Origin: Malaya genurostris
Taxonomy: Eukaryota > Arthropoda > Insecta > Diptera > Culicidae
NCBI RefSeq assembly: GCF_030247185.1
Contig: NC_080572.1
Location: forward strand, 89,221,435-89,285,434
Length of the DNA: 64,000 nt
Direction of reading: 5' to 3'
Part shown: positions 13,701 through 22,700 of the stretch, one piece after another
How the letters are laid out: every line of letters begins with the position of its first letter
Position numbering within the stretch: position 1 is the first letter of the stretch
Translations under genes and position numbers: made by a program
The notes under the pieces: generated by a model
What the model was told of the DNA's origin: nothing
Database searches by the model: none
The model's input: the letters and a program-made list of their open reading frames with translations, nothing else

Positions 13701-16700
13701 TTTGAGTCGTTCGCGAACGGCTTGTCCATCCCTAACAGACACCGATAATTGTGAACGATCTGGTCGTCCAATTGAGGTGGTTACTTCAGGAAACAACAAA
13801 AAAAGTTCACAAATTGATTATATCCAATCGTAAATTGAAAATTTGTGAGATAGTTGAGGACGTGAAGATATCAGGAGGCAGGGTTGATAATTCAGAGCAG
13901 TGTTTGGCCATGCTTAAAAATAATAAATCAGTTTTTGCAATGACTGAGCGGAAATATATATTGGAGAAGCCAAGTGAAAGAAAAACTAACAGAAAAGATG
14001 AATTTTTGGAAAAAGATACGCTCAGAGACAGGACTCGAACCTGCGTTCTTATGCATTCCGTGCATACGCGCTACCATTTCGCCACTCTGATCTTGCTTTA
14101 GCCACTCTCAAACTCGAAACAGACATAGTAGCAACGTACATCGAACATGGTCTACACCCTGGCCGTCACCCGACCGATACCTTACATCCAAACATCTTCT
14201 CTGTCCATCAAACACTAGTCCTCTCGCTTTATACCTACTTATCCGATCAAGCATTGAATAGGAGAGTGTATTTATAATCGCTTATCACCTTCTTTAATGG
14301 TGCCTGTCGCTGGCTGGACATCGTCAGCGACAGACCCCTATGAAGGTTGTATTGATTGTCTGACCTTTCCTACCAGAAGCAGATTGTTACGGAAAATCAA
14401 ACCGCAATTGTTTTTAACGATTCATTAATTTTAGTTTTGACATAAAGCCTTCATCTTTTCTGTTAGTTTTTCTTTCACATGGCTTCTCCAATACATATTT
14501 CCGATCAGTCATTGCAAAAACTGAACTTAGTCATGGCGGCTTTACGTCAAAACTAAAATTGATAAATCGTTAATAAATCAGATTTTTTGCATCGATATGT
14601 GACAATGGATGAAAAATGGATCCTTCATTTCACTCCGGAATCAAAACGATTATCAGCTGAGTGGTCTGCAGTCGGTGTACGACGTCCGATGCTTCCAAAG
14701 ACACAACAGTCAGCTGGCAAGGTTATGGTTTCAGCGGAACGAATAACACTTAGAATTGCTTCCTCATCTACCGTATAGTCCGGATCTGGCCCCAGTGACT
14801 ACTGGCTATTTGCTGACCCAAAAAATAAATGCTCGCCTGTAAGAAATTCAACTCAAATTAAGAAGAAATTGCATGAACATGAACTTAGCGAGGCAAATTA
14901 CTGGCTCAATTTTCTTTTAATTTTTGTTTTGAGTACTTTATTTAGTTCATATGAAGTGTTTCGGAAATTTTGAATTTTCTGCTCAATTTTCTTAAATTTT
15001 CTTTGAGTGATTCGTCAATGAACGTATAAAGACAGTCCCAGAAAGTATGGACGCAACCAAAAGCCGCTGTCATATCGCAATGGTTCAAAATCTGTCAATT
15101 TTTATGACTGCGTCCCGTTGTTTACACTCTTCTCTAACCACTTGTGCAGTTGTTTATTCGTTTTCATGAGTTTGTTTCGAAATGCGTGGACTTTCAGAAG
15201 AACAACGTCGAAAAATTGTGTACAAATAGTGCACAAAACGCGGACTGTCACTGAGAAAGATAGCAAAAATGGAAGGAGTAAGTGAAAAAGCCGTGCGAAA
15301 TGCAATCAGGAAGTTCGGTGAGGATAAACCGAAAACGGGCCGAAAAAAGGTCCTGCTAACCCTCAGTTGGATAAACGTATACTGAAGGCGTTCGAGCAAA
15401 AGAAGGAGGTTTCAGTTTGGGATGTGGACAAGAAAGTGGGCACTTCGAAGTCAAATGTTCTTCGTGCTAAAGAACGTTTGAATCTTAGAACCTATAAGAA
15501 GCAGAAACAACCAAAACGTAGTCCAAAACAAGAAGCATCGATCAGGCCGAGGGCTCGAAAGCTGTTCAATACGATTCTTGCTGGGAATTTGAACTGCATA
15601 ATCATGGACGACGAAACCTACGTGAAACTCGATTACAAATCCTTGTCGGGACCACAATATTATACGGTGCGAGAAGGGCAAGTGTTAAACCAGTCCGAGA
15701 CATCGATTGAAGTCGAAAAATTTGGTAAGAAAGCTATAGTCTGGCGAGCAATTTGTAGCTGTGGTAAGATTTCGAAACCCTTCATCACCACTGTTTCAAT
15801 GAACAGCGAAATATACATCAAGGAATGTTTACAAAAACGACTTCTACCCATGATTCGAAGCCACAAAGATCCTATTGTCTTCTGGCCAGATGTTGCTTCT
15901 TGCCACTACTCGAAATCAACGGTAGAATGGTATATTACCAAAAATGTCACTTTCGTCCCAAAAGACATGAATCAACCAAATTGCCCACAACTTCGACCAG
16001 TACTTCGTTAACTTCATACGAACTTCACGAATTACTGGAAAAAAAAATTCAAAACCGATTCTTAATCCACCTAGTAGTGTTGTAATGTCTTTCTCTTTCA
16101 TCATCAGTTTTGAGTCAAATTTAGAAGAATTCTGCCCCCTTTTGCATCGTCGTTCTAAATGATGGTGTGTAATTTTACACACACTTTACCCTATGAAAGC
16201 ATGATGAAATTCAATAGTAATCTATGGGACTATGAGATTTTTACCCTTTTTTATAAATATAAAAATTTGTGTAGAATTCGCTCAAATTTTAGACAAAGTT
16301 TAAAAAGGCCCGGAGGGTCGAGTGTCATATACAAATCAATTCAGCTCGACGAACTGAGCAAATGTCCGTGTGTGTCTGTATGTGTGTTGTCAACAAAGAG
16401 GTCGAGATCTAAGAGATGACTGGACTGATTTTAATCAACCTAGTCGCCAGTGAAAGGTCTCCACGTCACCCTGAACGCTATTGAAAGGTTTTGAGAACGG
16501 ATGCTTACTTTTTGAGTTATACGAAGTTTTATGCTCAAGTTTTCAGTTTTTGACAATATCTGTCACAATTGACCTTGAAAACAGAATATGTTTTTAGACT
16601 AAGATTCTGCACGGTAATATCTATACACCAAGGCATAGATTGTAAAAATCCGCTAATTTTTACCGGAGATATCGATATTTTTGTGTAAGTGACTTTTCGC

Positions 16701-19700
16701 CTTATTCCAGTAGTAGGAGTTTTGAGCGCTGTATGACAAAGCAATGCTTGGGAGCTACGTGAAACACGATTCCTTATACTGTCACATACAATTGTTTCTA
16801 AATACCAAAAATACTGTGTACAGCATCCTTTTTCATGACAGTTTGCCTTGGACCGATTTTAGCACGGTTCGTTTTTGGCAACATAATCGTTCGAATATGA
16901 CATATGCAAACCAGATGATGGCAGCATTATCGAGTTGAAAGCAATTTCATAATTATATTGATTTTAACTACTTACAGTAATAAATGCGGGAAGAACATAA
17001 CACCCATACACCATTCGAATCAGTTCGTCGAGATCAGAAAATGCGTGTGTGGAAAATGATTTCACTCAATTTTCTCGGAGATGAATCAACCGTTTTCTAC
17101 AAACTCAGATGCATATGAAAAGTCGTATGCTCCCAAATAAAGTTTCTGAATTATGTCTGGATCCGATATCTGGTTCCTGAACCAAAAGATGATATGTGAA
17201 ACGAAATTAAAATAGTGTTACTCATTTTTCTCGTAGATGGCTGAACCGATCTAAAATTTCAATGAAATCTAAGAACCATTTAAGATTCAAATGAAAGATT
17301 TTAAGATCCTATAAAACATCTTGCTTTTTAGTCAGATCCAACTTCCGGTTTAGGGGATACATAGTGATTAGTATAAAAGTGTCCCAGGGTGGCAAGTGAA
17401 TTGCCGATTTCAATTTCCCGGTTTTTTCCCGGAAGTCGGATCTGGATCAGTTTTTCGGGGACTTTTTAAAGAATTTTAGGACCTTTATTTGCTTCTTAGT
17501 TTGTTAAAATCGGTTGAGAAATTTCCGAGAAAATTGAGTGCGCTTTTTTCATAAATTCGCACATATTTCTTTGTAATTCCGGAACTGGAAGTTGGATCCA
17601 AATGAAATTCAGGAAATTGTATGAGACCATAAAACCTTTCATTTGAATCTAAGTGTAGCGATCGTCCTAATTTGATGTACTACGTCCTCACCTGAGAAAC
17701 CGAGAAGGACCATAATGTAGCACTGATACACTTCAATACTACTTGTTAAAAAGAAAGAACTCTAATCGTTGAACAGTTTAACAAAGATTTATTTTTGATG
17801 AATTCAAATTTACGTATATCTTTCTACCAATAAAATTTTCTTCTGTCTAAAATTTTCATTCCGTTTCTAGTTGCTTGCTTGGATCATCATTTTTGGTTCG
17901 TAACACTAAGTGTGTGAAAATCGGTTCAACCATCTCTGAGAAAATTGAGTGACATTATTTGTCGCATACCATACATATATTCACATACACACATATATAT
18001 TTTGTGATCTCGACGAACTGAATTGAATGATATATGACACTCAGCCCTCCGGGCCTCGATTGTAAAGTCAGTTTTCACAACGATTACCGAGCCTTTCTAT
18101 ATAAGAAAGACAAAATCTGCTTTAAACCACTTAGTGGAGTTTTCATAGATCTGAAATGAAAATTGCAATGAAATTTTCGAAATAGAAAAAAAAATTTTTG
18201 ATCCCAAAAGCCTTAGAATTGCATGACACATCGAGATTTAGTGTCATCTCGAAAAAAATTCCCAGTCCCAGAAAGTCGATTGTGTCGAAAAAAAAACATT
18301 TTTTTTTGGTGATGTGAATTTTCAAGATCGAAAATTTTCAAGCCTTAACCGCCGGCCAGCACCCCTTACCTACATCCGATTCAGCTGAAATTTTTCCTGG
18401 GGACTTTTTTCGAAGTGCTTAAGCTGTTGAGCAGTAGCGCTTAACAATGTTAGAGGTCAGCCCTAAATATTGGCACCCTTATATATATTAGAGCGGTAAA
18501 AAAACAATTGATCTCCGAACTTGATCAATAGCCTAACAATAGCTTTCAAACGAGCCTAAGTTTGTTAAAATCGGTTCAGCCATCTCTCATTGAGCGGTAA
18601 AAATATCTTCGAAAAGTGCACACACACAGACATTTTTCGATCTCGTCGAGCTGAGTCGAATGGTATATAACACTATGGGTCTCCAAGGCTCCGTTCGAAA
18701 GTCGGGTTTTTCGGCAATTCTAATACCTTTCTATGCAGAAAGACACAAAATGAGCAACAAATTCAAAATTACCGTAACTAATTAACAACTAATAAGCAAT
18801 AAATTATCCACTGGATTTCGATTTGTTTTTAAACTTGATATGAACTTAGCAAAGTACTAAAAAAAATTAGCAAGAAATTCAAAATTGCCTGGATTAGCAA
18901 TGAATTTTTCACCTATTTGCGTTATCATCGGCCAATGTGATAGAAATAGGTGGGGCAAACACAACTCGTTTGTGAAATTAAGTTTTCTTTAACAGGCCAG
19001 GTAAGACTAAAAAACACGTGCTTACTTTCGTCACACTGTTCGGACTGATTGGCATTGAATCAAAGCATGTTTATTTTTCATGTATGTCGTCATACCGAAA
19101 TATTTACAAAGTTCTGATTTCTAACACAGGTAAACGAGGTGATCTACCCCACCGGTTTATATCACATTGATCATCGGCGAGAGCTGCCTCGCTAAGTTCA
19201 TGTTCATAGAAATTGCTGAATGCGAAGTCTATTTTGAGGCAGAAGACAAATCCTTCTTCTGCTGGTCAATGGTATGTGAGATTTTGTTGTGTCTCCATCA
19301 CCGCCTATTCCTCTATTCCTTATGTCTGCTTAATAGGATCTTGATTTAATGGGTGCAGGAAGTTAAACAATGCAGTCGTGAACGGAATATCATGGGGTTT
19401 TCCTTTACTGTGTTAAGCGAAGCTCTGGCTTCGCAACTCGTGGGATTTAAATGATTAAAACATTTAAAAAAATCCTTACGTGGTTCGTTATAGGCGATTA
19501 TAAGCCAATTTATTTGATTTGGTATCATCTAGTTGTTGTACGATAAGTGCTGGAGATGGAGTGTTCATTACTTTAATTTATAATGGTTAGAGTAGCACGA
19601 ATCAATCTCCAGAAATAAACGTACAACAACTATGAATCTATCCATACTTCTGCAAGAAGGTAAAGCTTCTAAAGCTTTGGTTCAAGGACCATATTTCCAA

Positions 19701-22700
19701 AAGGGAAACTTCTCCGTTTGAAAATTGTTAAACCCAGTCTTTGTTGCCTTCAACAAGAACGGTATGACTAATCCACGTGAAATGCCTCGAGCATGCATAC
19801 TTGCAAATAGTGCTCTCGATGTTTCTCTCATATCGGAGCTCACAACTCGGGATATTTGTGTTGATGGCAGACAGGAAATATGTCTATTGTTCGGCATATT
19901 TACCGCATAACCAACCTTCGCCAAGCGATGACTTCAAAAAAGTTGTATCATACTGCTGCAAAAGTGATTTACTGCTTAAAATCGGCCGTGACATAAATGC
20001 TCACCATATCATTTGGGGCAGCACAGATATAAATTCGAGAGGCTCTGATATGATGGAATTTGTGAGCAGTACAAACCTGCACATAGTCAATGCAGAATAC
20101 CGTCCAACTCTTGTGAGATCTGGAAGAGAGCGGAGGTTTTGGACATAACTCTCTGCTCTGATAGAATTGCGCATGAGTTGGTAAATTGGCTCGTCTCCGA
20201 TGAGCTCGGACCTTCGTTGTCTGATCATAAGTACACCTTCTTTGATCATTCAAACGTTAAATTTGATTTTATCACATATCGTAATCCCAAATCTACAAAC
20301 TGGGACCTCTATGAAGAGGGCTTGGCGATTAGATTTTACGGATACCAACCAACAATTGAAACCCCAATTGATTTGGAAAATGTTGTCGACGAGACAAACT
20401 CACTCATAGTTGCAGCATATGAAGAGGCTTGTCCACTTCGGATTGTGCGAGCTACTAGAGGAACTCCTTGGTGGAATGCTGAACTTGCTAGACTAAGGAA
20501 ACTATGCAGAAGAGCTTGGAACCACCGACGCAGAGATGGGTCGGAAGCATTCGTGTCGGCTCGAAGGGCTTACAAAAATGCTCTTCGATCGTCTGAGCGA
20601 AGTGGTTGGAAAAGCCTCTGCACAAATGTCTCTAGTCTCAACGAGGCTAGCAGATTAAATAAGTTACTTTCGAAGTCTAAGGACTTTAATGTCAGTTTCT
20701 TAAAAACTTCAGATGGTGAACACTTATCTGATGAAGGTGATGTACTTCACTATCTTTTTAAAACTCACTTTCCAGGATGTATGGAGCCATCATCGACAGC
20801 TCTTCCCGAGACTTTTTCAGGTAGTTACGATTCTTAGGCCCTTGCTCGAAGCGTTGTGACGATTGAATCGGTCAAATGGGCAGTTGAGAGTTTTGCTCCG
20901 TACAAGTCTCCTGGAAAGGATGGAGTTTTCCCAGTGTTACTGCAGAAAGGGTATGAATATTTCAAACATACTTACTTTTAGTCTTGCGACAGGATATATT
21001 TCAAGAGCCTGACAGGAAATAATTGTCAAATTTATTCCCAAAGGCGGTCGCGACACTCATGAGGAAGCGAAGAGTTTCAGGCCTATCAGTCTTAGATTTC
21101 TTCTTAAAACAGTGGATCGCGTAGTCGATCACTATATCAGGAATGTTAGTTTGAGCGTGCATCCGCTACATGGAATGCAACATGCTTACCAGCGTGGAAA
21201 GTCCACTACAACCCTGTTACATGATGTTGTGTACAACATTGAAAAAACTTTCTCACAATCTTGCTTGGGAGTTTTCCTAGATATTGAAGGTGCCTTTGAT
21301 AACGTGTCTTTAAATTCAATTCTGGAAGCAGCCCGTGGTCATGGCATACCTTCAAGTATCACAAATTGGATACACGCAATGCTTAGCAATCGATTTCTTT
21401 GCTCATCGCTTCGGCAAGCAGAGATTTGAAAGCTGAGTGTCTTTGGGTGTCCTCAATGTGGTGTACTATCCCCACTTTTATGGAACCTAGTCGCTGATGG
21501 TATGTTAAGGAAACTAAATAACCTTACAGTTTTAGACTTTTTAGGTTTTGCCGACGATTATCATATATTGATGACCGGTATAAGCATTAACACTCTCTTT
21601 GATTTAATGCAGCAAGCCCTGCGATCTGTTGAACAATGGTGTTGTCAGGTTGGATTATCTGTAAATCCGAGCAAATGGTGCTTTTCACTCATCGAAGGAT
21701 AATCACAGGAGCTCGTCCGTTACAGTTCTTCGGTTCAGAGGTCACTGTGGTCGATGTGGGGACTCAAACCCAGATAAATTCATTGGATCTACACAACTAT
21801 TGTTAGACCAATTTTAGCATATGGATGTCTTGTATGGTGGCAGAAAGGAGAAGTCGCGACAGTTCCGTTAAAGCTAAATCTTCTCCAAAGGATGGTCCTA
21901 ATGGCGATTACAGGAGCATTCACGACAACTCCTACTGCTGCTCTAGAGGCGCTACTGTGCATTAAACCGCTTCATGTGTTCCTAAAACAAAAAGCATTAT
22001 CTTGTGCATACCGTCTTAAGGTTACAGGGCTTCGGAACAGCAACCCTATAGATTATGCTACTAGCCACACTCGCTTGTGGTTTCAAATGGTTACGTGGGA
22101 TGAGTATTTACTCGTTCCTAGTAACCTAACTCTCACATGCAGTTTTCCTGTCAAAACATTCAATGTGAGCAATCCTCTTCGTGAGGAATGGTTGTCTGGT
22201 TGTCTGGAACGACAACTTGATGAACACATAGTTTGTTATACGGACGGTTCTCTGTTGAATGGTCGTGCTGGTGCTGGTGTCTACTGTCGTGAAATGAGGC
22301 TGGAACCGTTTCATTTACTTGGTAGATACTGTACTGTGTTCCAAGCAGAAATCTACGCGATTCTGTGTGGAGTACAATTGGCACTTCAGCAGAGGATCTG
22401 TGGTAAACGAATTTATTTTTGTTCCGACAGTCAGGCAGCCTTAAAAGCACTCAGTTCAAATGACTCACGGTCGAATCTAGTGATCGCATGTCGAATTCAA
22501 ATTGAAGACCTCAGCATTTCAAATGCTGTTTACTTCTTATGGGTACCCGGCCATTCTGGTATTACTGGAAATGAACGGGCTGAGTTGGCTAGAGCTGGTG
22601 CAACGAATGATTTCGTTGGTCCTGAACCAGCTTTACCACTTTCAACTAGTTGGATAAAGCACAACATTTGTTTTTGGGCTGCATCCAACCATGCCAGCTA

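Larger units (their letters stand above)
14873..19207. mobile_element. 4.3-kb TIR element with 9-bp duplication, inserted in a mariner
   Basis: The ends are perfect 23-nt inverted repeats (14873-14895 and 19185-19207; core ATGAACTTAGCGAGGCA). AGAAATTGC is duplicated at 14864-14872 and 19208-19216. Removing the insert restores continuous mariner coding (FNSN...EEIAECEVYFEAEDKSFF). Subterminal AT-rich blocks also pair (14896-14975 with 18820-18895). Inside are a DD37E mariner, a family-A repeat and a MITE. No transposase of its own is recognised, so the superfamily is open; 9 bp is usual for Mutator-like elements. Confidence 0.75.

Noticed and set aside
14026..14095. Possible functional tRNA gene
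   Set aside because: The anticodon loop lacks U33, the acceptor stem has a mismatch and a repeated non-tRNA tail follows, so a SINE is the better reading.
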